Translations under genes and position numbers: made by a program
Part shown: one piece after another, positions 42,692-54,636 of the stretch
Position numbering within the stretch: position 1 is the first letter of the stretch
Layout: each line of letters starts with the position of its first letter
The notes under the pieces: model-generated
Database searches by the model: none
Told to the model about the DNA's origin: nothing
What the model saw: the letters and a program-made list of their open reading frames with translations, nothing else
From: Listeria grayi DSM 20601
GTDB taxonomy: Bacteria; Bacillota; Bacilli; Lactobacillales; Listeriaceae
Assembly (NCBI RefSeq): GCF_000148995.1
Contig: NZ_GL538352.1
Span: forward strand, 682,001 to 746,000
Reading direction: 5' to 3'
Length of the DNA: 64,000 nt

Positions 42692-43000
42692 ATGTACGCG
42701 ATTATCGAAACAGGTGGGAAACAAATCAAAGTAGAAGCAGGCCAAGAGATCTATGTTGAAAAATTAGCAGGTGAAATTGGTGATGTAATTACTTTTGACA
42801 AAGTTCTTTTAGTTGGAGGCGACGACTCAAAAGTTGGGGCTCCTTTTATCGACGGCGCTACAGTTACGGCTAAAGTTGAAAAACAAGGTCGTGCTAAAAA
42901 GTTAACTGTTTATAAATATAAACCTAAAAAGAATTACCACAAAAAACAAGGTCATCGTCAACCTTATACAAAATTGACTGTTGATGCAATCAACTTGTAA
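42692..43000 (+). CDS. rplU: 50S ribosomal protein L21
   Basis: 102 residues, typical length. Starts [21 protein letters not shown]-terminal basic rRNA-binding stretch ([20 protein letters not shown]). It binds 23S rRNA on the 50S subunit. ATG 42692 follows GAGGAGGTG. First gene of the L21-Prp-L27 operon. Confidence 0.98.
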   Translation: MYAIIETGGKQIKVEAGQEIYVEKLAGEIGDVITFDKVLLVGGDDSKVGAPFIDGATVTAKVEKQGRAKKLTVYKYKPKKNYHKKQGHRQPYTKLTVDAINL

Positions 43001-43043
43001 GGTTTGGACTGCTCGTCAGTCGCAAGCGAAAGGACGATAAAAG

Positions 43044-43361
43044 ATGATTCAAGTCAATGTAAAACGTAGAGAAGACCATGTTATATCATTTACAATGAGC
43101 GGACATGCAGATTTTGCCGAACATGGCAGTGATCTTGTCTGTGCAGGTGCTTCTTCGATTGCTTTCGGTATGGTGAATGCCATTTCGGAAATAAAAGAAA
43201 CAGAGCCGATTGTAGAACAAAGTGAAGGCTATCTTCATTATGTAGTTCCTATAGAATGGGAAAATGATACGACTGTTCAAACTTTACTTACAGGGATGGA
43301 ACATCAATTAAGATCACTAGCGTACAGCTATCCTGATCATATTAAAATTTACTCCAACTAG
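43044..43361 (+). CDS. prp: Ribosomal-processing cysteine protease Prp
   Basis: 105 residues. The Prp signature is complete: catalytic His21 in [10 protein letters not shown] and catalytic Cys33 in DLVCAGASS. In Staphylococcus aureus Prp removes the N-terminal extension of L27, which is required for functional ribosomes. The gene lies between rplU and rpmA, and the L27 encoded here carries a matching N-terminal extension, so the pair should work the same way. Formerly YsxB/DUF464. Confidence 0.95.
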   Translation: MIQVNVKRREDHVISFTMSGHADFAEHGSDLVCAGASSIAFGMVNAISEIKETEPIVEQSEGYLHYVVPIEWENDTTVQTLLTGMEHQLRSLAYSYPDHIKIYSN

Positions 43362-43374
43362 GAGGTGGAATTTC

Positions 43375-43665
43375 ATGTTAAAATTTGATATTCAACATTT
43401 TGCGCACAAAAAAGGTGGCGGTTCGACTTCTAACGGCCGTGACTCAGAATCCAAACGTCTTGGAGCTAAACGTGCTGATGGTCAATTTGTAACAGGTGGA
43501 TCTATCCTTTACCGTCAACGCGGTACAAAAATCTATCCTGGTGCTAACGTTGGCCGTGGCGGCGATGATACACTTTTTGCTAAAACAGAAGGTATCGTTC
43601 GTTTCGAACGCGTTGGACGCGACAAGAAAAAAGTGAGCGTTTATCCAGTAGTTCAAGAAGCATAA
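43375..43665 (+). CDS. rpmA: 50S ribosomal protein L27 with cleavable N-terminal extension
   Basis: 96 residues. The N-terminus [18 protein letters not shown] has the Firmicute extension ending in Phe9, with the mature protein starting at the conserved Ala-His-Lys-Lys-Gly that reaches the peptidyl-transferase centre. It should be cut by Prp after Phe9. The rest ([32 protein letters not shown]) is standard L27. ATG 43375 follows GGAGGTGG, 13 bases after prp; a strong terminator ends the operon. Confidence 0.98.
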   Translation: MLKFDIQHFAHKKGGGSTSNGRDSESKRLGAKRADGQFVTGGSILYRQRGTKIYPGANVGRGGDDTLFAKTEGIVRFERVGRDKKKVSVYPVVQEA

Positions 43666-43669
43666 GACT

Positions 43670-43697
43670 AAAAACCATTCTTCGGAATGGTTTTTTT
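43670..43697 (+). terminator. Intrinsic terminator of rplU-prp-rpmA
   Basis: AAAAACCATTC and GAATGGTTTTT form an 11-bp stem capped by a TTCG tetraloop, ending in seven T. Confidence 0.95.
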
Positions 43698-43789
43698 ATT
43701 TTTCTAACAAGCGTTACTTTTTTCATAACAAGGGTATAAATATATAACTACAACAAAATTTATTGTGACCATTTGTACATATCATTTGA

Positions 43790-43818
43790 TTGACAGCGCT
43801 TTCTCCATATGTTTAAAT
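43790..43818 (+). promoter_or_regulatory. Promoter of glpFK
   Basis: Consensus TTGACA (43790-43795), 17-base spacer, TTAAAT (43813-43818) with extended TGT. About 150 bases upstream of glpF. Confidence 0.72.
43791..43804 (+). promoter_or_regulatory. Cre site (CcpA) overlapping the glpFK -35
   Basis: TGACAGCGCTTTCT matches the cre consensus TGNAANCGNNNNCA except at two positions and overlaps the -35 box, so CcpA binding would block RNA polymerase. This fits carbon catabolite repression of glycerol use. Confidence 0.65.
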
Positions 43819-43850
43819 GGGGGTAAGTTAATAATTAGTCAGGAGAAGAG

Positions 43851-43908
43851 ATGACAATCAAATTCGATCGGTGTAGCCACCTGTCGCTTTGTTTGTCATT
43901 CTTTTTTT
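43851..43908 (+). terminator. Leader terminator upstream of glpF (possible GlpP-type antitermination)
   Basis: ATGACAATCAAA (43851-43862) and TTTGTTTGTCAT (43888-43899) pair over 12 positions with one mismatch, followed by TC and seven T, all between promoter and glpF. A terminator here only makes sense if conditional; in Bacillus subtilis GlpP with glycerol 3-phosphate antiterminates glp leaders. The loop also contains CGGTG...CACCTG, which can form an inner stem. Confidence 0.6.
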
Positions 43909-43967
43909 GAATATAAATATCTGCTTTCAATGTAGCAGAAAAACGTAATCAAAAGGAGTTGGAAAAG

Positions 43968-46297
<2,330 letters not shown>

Positions 46298-46302
46298 AAA
46301 AG

Positions 46303-46332
46303 AGGATGCCGGTTAATCGGCATCCTTTTTTT
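46303..46332 (+). terminator. Bidirectional terminator between glpK and the reverse-strand gene
   Basis: AGGATGCCG and CGGCATCCT form a perfect 9-bp stem flanked by an A-run on the left and a T-run on the right, so it can serve glpK on the plus strand and the convergent gene on the minus strand. Confidence 0.95.
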
Positions 46333-46341
46333 GCACTATTA

Positions 46342-46857
46342 TTATCTATAGAATTTTCGCTTCCTTGGTTTTGCTTTCGATAATATATCCGTACCAGTTC
46401 GTTTGACTGTTTTTGTTGCAATCATTAAGGCGGGAAGGGCGCCGACAAAAAGCGAAATGAATTTTTTCTCTTTTTTATTCGGTTTTTGCTGATTGTTGTA
46501 GCGGGTATACAAGATCGCCAACTGTTTTTTATGATAGGCGTTGAAACTGCCTTCCACCGCATAGCTATAATTATCTAAAGCATGTAGCATTTCTCTGCTG
46601 ATGAGCAAAGCTGTTTTTTCATCAGCTTCTAGCTCCGGTTTTTCACCTAGCGTATCTACTGTATTTTCATAACTGGCGATCGCCAATCTATAAGCGTGTT
46701 CATTACGTTTAACGGCTGCTGATTTTTTATCCTTGTTTTTTTCAGCGAACTTATGAATACCTTCTTTTGCCGCTTGTGCAACTAGGTCGGCTACACCAGC
46801 TTGGATCGCTAGCTTGACGATTTTCTTAGCTGCAGTTTTTATTAGGAATGGATTCAT
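46342..46857 (-). CDS. Hypothetical basic protein of 171 residues
   Basis: Unrecognised. It is the only complete gene on the minus strand. The ATG at 46857 has GAGGTG upstream and the gene ends just before a bidirectional terminator. N-terminal helix with alternating Lys and hydrophobic residues (about 1-35, KIVKLAIQAGVADLVAQAAK), a Lys-rich linker (38-52), a mid region of probable helices (NYSYAVEGSFNAYHKKQLAI near 95-115), a short hydrophobic stretch near 135-150 (FISLFVGALPALMIATK) and a very basic tail ending KPRKRKFYR. Overall strongly cationic. Membrane-associated or nucleic-acid-binding roles are both possible; no motif decides. Confidence 0.8.
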   Translation of the reverse strand: MNPFLIKTAAKKIVKLAIQAGVADLVAQAAKEGIHKFAEKNKDKKSAAVKRNEHAYRLAIASYENTVDTLGEKPELEADEKTALLISREMLHALDNYSYAVEGSFNAYHKKQLAILYTRYNNQQKPNKKEKKFISLFVGALPALMIATKTVKRTGTDILSKAKPRKRKFYR

Positions 46858-46900
46858 TTTTACACCTCGCTTTGTCTTTTTTGTAAGGGAACTAGTATTA

Positions 46901-46930
46901 ATTATACCCTTTTCTCATAAATTTAGTCGA
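46901..46930 (-). promoter_or_regulatory. Promoter of the reverse-strand hypothetical gene
   Basis: On the minus strand: TCGACT, 18-base spacer, TATAAT (complement of 46901-46906) within GGGTATAAT. The GGGTAT overlap also resembles a sigma-B -10, but no GTTT -35 is present. Confidence 0.5.
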
Positions 46931-46978
46931 TTTAGGTCTGATGAGCAAGAAACAGAAGATATTTCTATTTTAACGAAC

Positions 46979-47007
46979 TTGAATTAAATCGCATTATAGA
47001 GTACACT
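46979..47007 (+). promoter_or_regulatory. Promoter of obg
   Basis: TTGAAT (46979-46984), 17-base spacer, TACACT (47002-47007). 85 bases upstream of the obg start. Confidence 0.62.
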
Positions 47008-47092
47008 TTAGAATATCAAGCAAATAGAATGCTACTTCAGAGATAGAGAGAATACAATAACTTTTTTATAAGAATAGGAGAATTTCATTTAC

Positions 47093-48382
47093 ATGTTTGT
47101 CGATCAGGTAAAAATATATGTTAAAGGCGGTAACGGTGGTGACGGAATGGTCGCATTCCGCCGCGAAAAGTTTGTCCCGAACGGCGGGCCGGCTGGCGGA
47201 GATGGCGGTAAAGGCGCGAACGTCGTCTTTATCGTGGAAGAAGGACTGCGGACATTAGTAGACTTCCGTTATAAACGTCATTTCAAAGCACATCATGGAG
47301 AACACGGTATGAGTAAAAGTATGCACGGACGCGGGGCAGACGATCTAGTTGTCAAAGTTCCACCGGGCACGATCGTAAAAGATATTGATACGGGAGAGAT
47401 CATTGCGGATTTGGTAGCTCACGGTCAAACAGCTATTATTGCTAAAGGCGGACGCGGCGGACGCGGTAACAAGCGTTTTGCGACGCCGGCCAATCCTGCG
47501 CCGGAGCTTTCCGAAAACGGCGAACCAGGTCAAGAACGTAATATCCAGTTGGAGCTTAAAGTTCTTGCAGATGTTGGCTTAGTCGGTTTCCCAAGTGTTG
47601 GTAAATCCACGCTTCTTTCTGTTGTATCGGCTGCACGTCCGAAAATCGCAGCCTATCATTTCACAACGATCGTCCCTAATCTAGGAATGGTGGATACACA
47701 TGACGGAAGAAGTTTCGTTATGGCTGATCTGCCGGGACTTATCGAAGGCGCTAGCCAAGGTGTTGGCTTAGGTCATCAATTCTTACGTCATATCGAGCGG
47801 ACGCGCGTTATCGTTCATGTGATTGATATGTCGGGTTCCGAAGGCAGAGAGCCGATCGAAGACTTTAAAGCAATCAATCAAGAGCTTGAAACATACAACC
47901 TTCGCCTTATGGAACGCCCGCAAATCATCGTAGCCAATAAAATGGATATGCCGGAAGCGGAAGAAAACTTAGAAAAATTCCGCAAAGAAATTCCAGGGGA
48001 ATACCCGATCTTCCCAATTTCTGCAGTTACCCAAACAGGTCTGAAAGAACTGATCTTGGCAATTGCTGATAAATTGGAAGATACACCAGCCTTTCCGCTG
48101 GATGAAATCTTGGAACAAGAAGAAGAAAATACAGTTTTGTATAAATTTGAAAAAGAAGAACCAGATTTCGAGATCACTCGCGATCCAGATGGTGCGTTTG
48201 TGCTTACTGGGGCGAAAGTGGAGCGCTTGTTCACAATGACGAACTTCGAACGAGATGCTTCCATCAATCGTTTCTCCAGACAGCTTCGTTCACTTGGAGT
48301 CGATGAAGCCTTGCGGAAACGTGGAGCTAAAGACGGCGATGTTGTTCGTCTGCTTGATTTTGAATTTGAGTTTATGGAATAG
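47093..48382 (+). CDS. obg: GTPase Obg/CgtA
   Basis: 429 residues, the three-domain Firmicute form. Glycine-rich Obg fold (1-158: [18 protein letters not shown]), G domain (159-330: G1 GFPSVGKST near 165, switch [10 protein letters not shown]3 DLPGLIEGA near 212, G4 NKMD near 282), and C-terminal OCT domain (about 350-429). It acts in 50S maturation and stress signalling and binds ppGpp in Bacillus. The TAGGAG site lies a rather long 12 bases before ATG 47093. Single-gene unit. Confidence 0.97.
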   Translation: MFVDQVKIYVKGGNGGDGMVAFRREKFVPNGGPAGGDGGKGANVVFIVEEGLRTLVDFRYKRHFKAHHGEHGMSKSMHGRGADDLVVKVPPGTIVKDIDTGEIIADLVAHGQTAIIAKGGRGGRGNKRFATPANPAPELSENGEPGQERNIQLELKVLADVGLVGFPSVGKSTLLSVVSAARPKIAAYHFTTIVPNLGMVDTHDGRSFVMADLPGLIEGASQGVGLGHQFLRHIERTRVIVHVIDMSGSEGREPIEDFKAINQELETYNLRLMERPQIIVANKMDMPEAEENLEKFRKEIPGEYPIFPISAVTQTGLKELILAIADKLEDTPAFPLDEILEQEEENTVLYKFEKEEPDFEITRDPDGAFVLTGAKVERLFTMTNFERDASINRFSRQLRSLGVDEALRKRGAKDGDVVRLLDFEFEFME

Positions 48383-48392
48383 CACGCATAGG

Positions 48393-48431
48393 AGCCTAAT
48401 GTATTTTTCGCGAAATGCTTAGGCTTCTTTT
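48393..48431 (+). terminator. Intrinsic terminator of obg
   Basis: AGCCTAA (48393-48399) and TTAGGCT (48419-48425) pair, with an inner ATTT/AAAT stem, followed by TCTTTT. Confidence 0.75.
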
Positions 48432-48455
48432 CTACATAAGAAAGGGGTATGAAAA

Positions 48456-49304
48456 ATGAAAGTCGCATACTTAGGACCAGCTGCCTCCTTCACGCATTCA
48501 GCTGCGTCCAAAGCATTTCCTTATGGGGAGATGCAAGCAAAAAATACGATTCCTGATTGCATCATGGCCATTGAAAAAGAAGAGGTCGACGTGGCAGTTG
48601 TCCCAATCGAAAATACAATTGAAGGTAGCGTCAATGTGACACTCGACTACTTGTTCCATTTTTCTAAAGTACCTGTCGTAGCAGAGATCGTTTTGCCGAT
48701 CTCACAACATTTGATGGTCCATCCGGAGAATAAAACAGCATGGAAATCGGTACAAAAAGTAATGTCGCATCCGCAAGCTTTAGCTCAATGCCATACGTTC
48801 TTACAGGCAGAATTATATGGAACCGAACAGGAAGTCACACCTTCTACGGCATATGCAGCTAAATATGTAAGCGAGCACCCGGAAGAACTGCTTGCTGCTA
48901 TCGCTCCACGTATGGCCTCAGAACGATATGGTTTGGAGATCGTCCAGGAAGACGCGCAGGACTTGGAGCTCAACCAAACGCGCTTCTTTGTGCTGAGTCG
49001 GATCCCGATTGAGATTCCGCTCATTAAAGAAGAAGAAAAAACAACACTTACGTTTCTACTCCCACAAAATTTACCTGGTGCATTACATAAGATATTGTCG
49101 ACGTTTGCTTGGCGCAATATCGATATGAGCCGGATCGAATCTCGGCCGCTAAAAACATCACTCGGAGAATATTTCTTTTTCGTTGATTTGTTATCAGCGG
49201 GAAAATCGCAATTAGTAGCAAATGCAGTGGAAGAGATCGAATTGATCGGCGGTGAAGTCCGCAACTTAGGAACCTACCATGTCTACCGCCTTGCTAAGGA
49301 TTGA
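48456..49304 (+). CDS. pheA: Prephenate dehydratase
   Basis: 282 residues, monofunctional. Catalytic domain (1-185) opens MKVAYLGPAASFTHSAA, contains PIENTIEGSVNVTLD near 50, and has the catalytic TRF triad in QTRFFVLSR near 175. The ACT regulatory domain (about 195-282) carries GALHKILSTFAWRNIDM and the Phe-binding ESRPLKT near 227. It converts prephenate to phenylpyruvate and is feedback-inhibited by phenylalanine. ATG 48456 follows AAAGGGG. The last codons are part of its own terminator stem. Confidence 0.97.
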   Translation: MKVAYLGPAASFTHSAASKAFPYGEMQAKNTIPDCIMAIEKEEVDVAVVPIENTIEGSVNVTLDYLFHFSKVPVVAEIVLPISQHLMVHPENKTAWKSVQKVMSHPQALAQCHTFLQAELYGTEQEVTPSTAYAAKYVSEHPEELLAAIAPRMASERYGLEIVQEDAQDLELNQTRFFVLSRIPIEIPLIKEEEKTTLTFLLPQNLPGALHKILSTFAWRNIDMSRIESRPLKTSLGEYFFFVDLLSAGKSQLVANAVEEIELIGGEVRNLGTYHVYRLAKD

Positions 49305-49320
49305 TGCTTAGCAGGGCTTT
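49288..49320 (+). terminator. Terminator overlapping the pheA stop
   Basis: GCCTTGCTAAG (49288-49298) and CTTAGCAGGGC (49307-49317) form an 11-bp stem with one wobble, followed by TTT. The stem begins inside the pheA coding region. Confidence 0.65.
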
Positions 49321-49352
49321 ATGCTTCTTGATTTGAAGAAAGGATGATAATG

Positions 49353-50081
49353 ATGTCTGGACATTCGAAATGGAACAATATTCAAGGACGAAAAAATGCG
49401 CAAGATGCGAAACGCGCTAAAACGTTTCAAAAAATAGCGAAGGAACTATATGTGGCAGCTAAAGGCGGGGCAGATCCCGATATGAATCCGAGTCTACGTC
49501 TTGTGATGGATAAAGCAAAAGCGGCTAATATGCCTAATGATAATATCAAACGGGCAATCGATAAAGCGACAGGGGCAAATGCGACAGAAAATTATGAAGA
49601 AGTCACTTATGAAGGATATGGCCCGGCAGGTGTTGCCGTCTTGGTCCATGCTTTAACTGACAACAAGAATCGTACGTCTACCAATGTTCGTGTCGGATTT
49701 AATAAAAATGGCGGTAGTTTAGGTGAAACTGGAACAGTCAATTATTTGTTTGATCGAAAAGGATATTTAGTGATCGAACGTACAGATACAGAAGTTGAGG
49801 AAGACAATTTCATGCTCGAAGCAATCGAGGCAGGAGCAGAAGATGTCTTCGTCTATCCGGAAGTGTTTGAAGTGCTTACGGATCCAAGTGATTTTACAGC
49901 TGTAAAGGATAGTCTGCAGGACGCTGGATATGTATTCGCAGAGGCAAATCTGATAATGAAACCGCAAACAACGATTGAAGTTCCTGAGGATAAAAAGGAA
50001 CAATTAGAGCAAATGATCGATGTGTTGGAAGAGGACGACGATGTCCAAGAAGTTTATACGAATGCAGCGCATCTCATTTAA
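49353..50081 (+). CDS. yebC: YebC/PmpR family protein (DUF28)
   Basis: 242 residues from ATG 49353 ([19 protein letters not shown]), with AAAGGATG upstream; ATGs at 49344 and 49350 precede it in frame but fit the site less well. Full family length with three domains, including [15 protein letters not shown] near 52 and [20 protein letters not shown] near 85. Members act as transcription regulators in some bacteria, and recent work assigns a translation role relieving stalling at proline stretches. The acidic C-terminus ([10 protein letters not shown]) is typical. Confidence 0.95.
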   Translation: MSGHSKWNNIQGRKNAQDAKRAKTFQKIAKELYVAAKGGADPDMNPSLRLVMDKAKAANMPNDNIKRAIDKATGANATENYEEVTYEGYGPAGVAVLVHALTDNKNRTSTNVRVGFNKNGGSLGETGTVNYLFDRKGYLVIERTDTEVEEDNFMLEAIEAGAEDVFVYPEVFEVLTDPSDFTAVKDSLQDAGYVFAEANLIMKPQTTIEVPEDKKEQLEQMIDVLEEDDDVQEVYTNAAHLI

Positions 50082-50122
50082 AAACTACTATAATATTATT
50101 ATGTAAACAAGAAAATAAAACA

Positions 50123-50150
50123 GTACAAACGTTCTTTTTTATGCTATCAT
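50123..50150 (+). promoter_or_regulatory. ruvAB promoter with LexA-like box
   Basis: GTAC-AAAC-GTTC (50123-50134) is one mismatch from the Gram-positive LexA core GAAC-N4-GTTC and covers the -35 region. The extended -10 TGCTATCAT lies at 50142-50150. SOS control of ruvAB is known in Bacillus; here it is inferred from this site only. Confidence 0.5.
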
Positions 50151-50183
50151 AAATGGTATGAGTAAAGAAAGAGAGGAACTTTT

Positions 50184-50786
50184 ATGTACGATTATATCAA
50201 TGGCACCGTTACGGACATTACCCCGGAATTCATCGTGGTGGAAGCCGGACAAGTCGGTTATCAGTTAATCACCGGCAATCCGTTTGCCTTTCAGTCTATG
50301 AGCGGACAGACCGCCAAAGTATTTGTATATCAGCATGTGAGAGAAGATAGTCTAACACTTTTTGGTTTTAAAACCAAAGAAGAGCGTTTCCTATTCAAAA
50401 AATTACTGAGCGTTTCTGGGATCGGTCCGAAAAGTGCTTTGGCGATCATTGCGACTGGGGACGCCAATGCATTGATCGGTGCGATCGAGGCAGAAGACGA
50501 TGTTTATTTGACGAAATTCCCGAGTGTCGGTAAGAAGACAGCTAGGCAGATCATTTTGGATTTAAAAGGCAAACTAAGCGATGTGGATACTTCCTTTGCA
50601 AAGATGCAGAGAAAAGAAGAAGATTTGACAGCTGGTTTGACAGAAGCGTTGGAAGAAGCTATTTTAGCATTAGAAGCATTAGGTTATAATAAAAAAGAAT
50701 TAAAAAAAGTCATTCCAAAATTGGAAAAAGAAGATTTGAGCAGCGATGCTTATATTAAATTAGCGCTACAATTGATGACAAAGTAA
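50184..50786 (+). CDS. ruvA: Holliday junction branch migration protein RuvA
   Basis: 200 residues. OB domain (1-62), two helix-hairpin-helix motifs (about 70-135: [19 protein letters not shown] and [16 protein letters not shown]), and C-terminal RuvB-contacting domain (about 150-200: [20 protein letters not shown]). Tetramers hold the four-way junction while RuvB drives migration. GAGAGGAAC precedes ATG 50184. ruvB follows closely. Confidence 0.97.
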   Translation: MYDYINGTVTDITPEFIVVEAGQVGYQLITGNPFAFQSMSGQTAKVFVYQHVREDSLTLFGFKTKEERFLFKKLLSVSGIGPKSALAIIATGDANALIGAIEAEDDVYLTKFPSVGKKTARQIILDLKGKLSDVDTSFAKMQRKEEDLTAGLTEALEEAILALEALGYNKKELKKVIPKLEKEDLSSDAYIKLALQLMTK

Positions 50787-50802
50787 AGGAGGGATTATGG
50801 AC

Positions 50803-51810
50803 ATGGAAGAACGGATCATTTCTGGAGAATCTGTGAATCCTGAAGAAGAAAGTTTTGAGATGTCACTAAGACCTCAACTGTTGGCCCATTATATCGGTCA
50901 AGATAAAGTAAAAGATAACTTGAAGATCTTTATTGAAGCAGCAAAAAAAAGAAATGAAGCCCTCGATCATGTGCTACTGTATGGACCGCCTGGACTTGGG
51001 AAAACGACGCTAGCAATGGTTATCGCCAATGAAATGGGTGCCGGGATCAGAACGACAAGTGGTCCGGCAATCGAACGACCAGGGGACTTGGCTACAATTT
51101 TGACCAGCCTCGAGCCGGGGGATGTTTTATTTATCGATGAGATCCACCGTCTATCGCGAACGGTCGAAGAGATACTTTATCCAGCAATGGAAGATTATTT
51201 TATTGATATCGTGATCGGTAACGGCCCTACTGCGAAATCTGTTCGTCTTGATCTTCCGCCATTCACATTGATTGGCGCAACAACTCGGGCAGGACAACTA
51301 TCAGCGCCGCTACGTGATCGCTTCGGTGTTATCGATCACTTGGAGTTTTACACAGAAGCACAATTAGAAGCAATCATCACGCGGACTGCTTCGATATTGG
51401 ATACCGAAGTAGATGTTCCCGGTGCAGAAGAGATCGCACGTCGCTCACGCGGGACCCCGCGAATCGCGAATCGTCTATTAAAGCGCGTGCGTGATTTTGC
51501 TGATGTGAAGGCAGATGGCTATGTGACTGAAAGGCTTGCTAAAGAAGCGCTGGAACTTCTGCGTGTCGACCCCCGTGGTCTGGATACGATCGATCAGCGT
51601 TTATTACAAACGATTATTCACTCGTTCGGAGGCGGACCTGTCGGAATCGAAACAATTGCGGCAAGTATCGGTGAAGAACGCGAAACTATTGAAGATATGC
51701 AAGAACCTTACCTGCTGCAGATCGGTTTTCTGCAACGAACGCCTCGTGGTCGGCTAGTTACGGAAAGAGCATATAATCATTTAGGAATTTCATATGAAAA
51801 AGGTGTGTAG
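50803..51810 (+). CDS. ruvB: Holliday junction branch migration ATPase RuvB
   Basis: 335 residues from ATG 50803, 9 bases after AAAGGAGGG; ATG 50797 is only 3 bases from the site. AAA+ motor: Walker [10 protein letters not shown] near 61-69, Walker [12 protein letters not shown] near 110, sensor 1 [10 protein letters not shown] near 155, arginine finger LRDRFG near 170, winged-helix DNA-binding tail ([16 protein letters not shown]). It pumps DNA through RuvA-bound junctions. queA starts 2 bases after its stop. Confidence 0.97.
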   Translation: MEERIISGESVNPEEESFEMSLRPQLLAHYIGQDKVKDNLKIFIEAAKKRNEALDHVLLYGPPGLGKTTLAMVIANEMGAGIRTTSGPAIERPGDLATILTSLEPGDVLFIDEIHRLSRTVEEILYPAMEDYFIDIVIGNGPTAKSVRLDLPPFTLIGATTRAGQLSAPLRDRFGVIDHLEFYTEAQLEAIITRTASILDTEVDVPGAEEIARRSRGTPRIANRLLKRVRDFADVKADGYVTERLAKEALELLRVDPRGLDTIDQRLLQTIIHSFGGGPVGIETIAASIGEERETIEDMQEPYLLQIGFLQRTPRGRLVTERAYNHLGISYEKGV

Positions 51811-51812
51811 AA

Positions 51813-52841
51813 ATGAAAGTAGAAGATTTTGATTTTGATTTGCCAGAAGAGCTGATTGCCCAAACTCCATTATTAGATAGAACGGCCAGTCGCTTGATGG
51901 TATTAAATAAAGAAACCGGAGCCATTGATGATAAACATTTTGCTTCGATCGTTGATTATCTGGAACCTGGGGACGCGCTTGTTCTTAACAATACACGCGT
52001 TCTTCCTGCCAGACTTCATGGCCTCAAAGATGAAACCGGCGCCCATATCGAAGTGCTGCTCTTAAAGCAAAAAGCAGATAATGAATGGGAAACCTTGGTA
52101 AAGCCGGCGAAGCGTATTCGGGTCGGGCAAACGATCACATTTGGTAATGGCGAACTAAAAGCAGTCTGCAAAGAAGAGTTGGAGCATGGCGGTCGCATCC
52201 TTGAATTTCACTATGAAGGTATTTTTTATGAAGTTTTGGAAAACCTTGGTGAAATGCCGCTGCCACCGTACATTAAAGAACAGCTGGAGGACCAAGGACG
52301 CTATCAGACAGTATATGCGAAAGAAAATGGTTCCGCTGCAGCACCGACTGCAGGCCTCCATTTTACAGAAGCCTTGCTGGATCAAATTCGGGAAAAAGGA
52401 GTAAAAGTGATTTTCTTGACACTTCATGTTGGTCTTGGGACATTTCGTCCTGTCGATGTCGCAGATACGGATAATCACAAAATGCACTCTGAATTTTACC
52501 GACTGACGAAGGAAGCCGCAGCAGAGCTAAGCGAAGTGAAAGCTGCCGGTAAGCGTATTATTGCAGTGGGCACTACGTCGATCCGAACACTGGAAACGAT
52601 CGCTTCGAGAAATAATGGTGCTTTAGTAGAAGAATCTGGTTGGACAGATATTTTTATCTCCCCTGGGTTTACTTTCCAAGCAGTAGATGCGCTGATCACC
52701 AATTTCCACTTGCCCAAGTCAACGCTGATCATGCTCGTATCAGCACTTTCCAACCGCGATATCATCTTACATGCATATCGGCATGCCGTAGAGAACCGTT
52801 ATCGTTTCTTTAGTTTCGGCGATGCGATGTTTATTCATTAA
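51813..52841 (+). CDS. queA: S-adenosylmethionine:tRNA ribosyltransferase-isomerase
   Basis: 342 residues, typical length. [15 protein letters not shown] near the start, [13 protein letters not shown] near 55, [11 protein letters not shown] near 184, [10 protein letters not shown] near 208, and the C-terminal [17 protein letters not shown]. It transfers the ribosyl part of SAM to preQ1 in tRNA to give epoxyqueuosine. It belongs with tgt, the next gene, in queuosine modification of GUN-anticodon tRNAs. Coupled to ruvB by a 2-base gap. Confidence 0.97.
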   Translation: MKVEDFDFDLPEELIAQTPLLDRTASRLMVLNKETGAIDDKHFASIVDYLEPGDALVLNNTRVLPARLHGLKDETGAHIEVLLLKQKADNEWETLVKPAKRIRVGQTITFGNGELKAVCKEELEHGGRILEFHYEGIFYEVLENLGEMPLPPYIKEQLEDQGRYQTVYAKENGSAAAPTAGLHFTEALLDQIREKGVKVIFLTLHVGLGTFRPVDVADTDNHKMHSEFYRLTKEAAAELSEVKAAGKRIIAVGTTSIRTLETIASRNNGALVEESGWTDIFISPGFTFQAVDALITNFHLPKSTLIMLVSALSNRDIILHAYRHAVENRYRFFSFGDAMFIH

Positions 52842-52904
52842 TACAAACAATACCGGCTGCGCGAAATAGGCGAAAAAGATTGAATTCGTATTTTCTTCCG
52901 TCTG

Positions 52905-52928
52905 ATACTTGTAATAGACAAGTATTTT
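52905..52928 (+). terminator. Short hairpin between queA and tgt
   Basis: ATACTTGT and ACAAGTAT form a perfect 8-bp inverted repeat around AATAG, followed by TTT. It is a weak terminator at best and overlaps the putative tgt promoter, so it could instead be an operator. Confidence 0.4.
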
Positions 52929-52937
52929 CGTTATGCT
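52909..52937 (+). promoter_or_regulatory. Possible promoter of tgt
   Basis: TTGTAA (52909-52914), 17-base spacer, TATGCT (52932-52937), 30 bases before the tgt start. It is embedded in the inverted repeat noted for the same place. Confidence 0.42.
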
Positions 52938-52964
52938 AGTAAAAGAACAAGTAGAAAGAGGTAA

Positions 52965-54107
<1,143 letters not shown>

Positions 54108-54143
54108 TATATAATAACATATCGGAGAGGGGTTAAGTTTTAT

Positions 54144-54467
54144 ATGCAAATGTTAATTCCATTGGTCTTAATGATCGTACTTTTCTATTTTTTGTTGATA
54201 AGACCGCAACAAAAACGTCAAAAACAAGTACAACAAATGCAAAGTGGTTTGTCTAAAGGTGATAAAATCATCACTATTGGAGGACTGCACGGTATTGTAG
54301 ACGCAATCGAAGATAACACTGTTATCTTGAATTGTGGCGGCGCTCGATTGACTTTTGATCGCAATGCGATTCGTACTGTACTTGAAAAAACTGCAGAACC
54401 AAGTGTACTTGCAGATGAAGAAGTAGTAGAAGAAGTTCAAGAACCGGATAATGATCAAACCAAATAA
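54144..54467 (+). CDS. yajC: Preprotein translocase accessory protein YajC
   Basis: 107 residues. One N-terminal membrane segment (about 3-20, MLIPLVLMIVLFYFLLIRPQ), then the family motif RPQQKRQKQ and the SH3-like GDKIITIGGLHGIV near 41, and an acidic tail (DEEVVEEVQEPDND). It associates with SecDF at the SecYEG translocon; secDF is nearby. GAGAGGGG precedes ATG 54144. It ends at its own terminator. Confidence 0.95.
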   Translation: MQMLIPLVLMIVLFYFLLIRPQQKRQKQVQQMQSGLSKGDKIITIGGLHGIVDAIEDNTVILNCGGARLTFDRNAIRTVLEKTAEPSVLADEEVVEEVQEPDNDQTK

Positions 54468-54475
54468 GTAAACGG

Positions 54476-54514
54476 ATGCTCTTTATAGCTTGAAAACTGT
54501 AAAGGGCATTTTTT
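54476..54514 (+). terminator. Intrinsic terminator of yajC
   Basis: ATGCTCTTTA and TAAAGGGCAT form a 10-bp stem with one wobble, followed by TTTTT. Confidence 0.92.
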
Positions 54515-54636
54515 ATTAGGGAAAAGCTGCTTTTTCTGTTAAAAAAGGAATTCCTTCATTTTTTTCTTTTCATTTGACCCGAGATTAGATAAAATGGAGA
54601 TATGTTGATTGTTTTTGGAGAAGGAGGGGAAACGAA

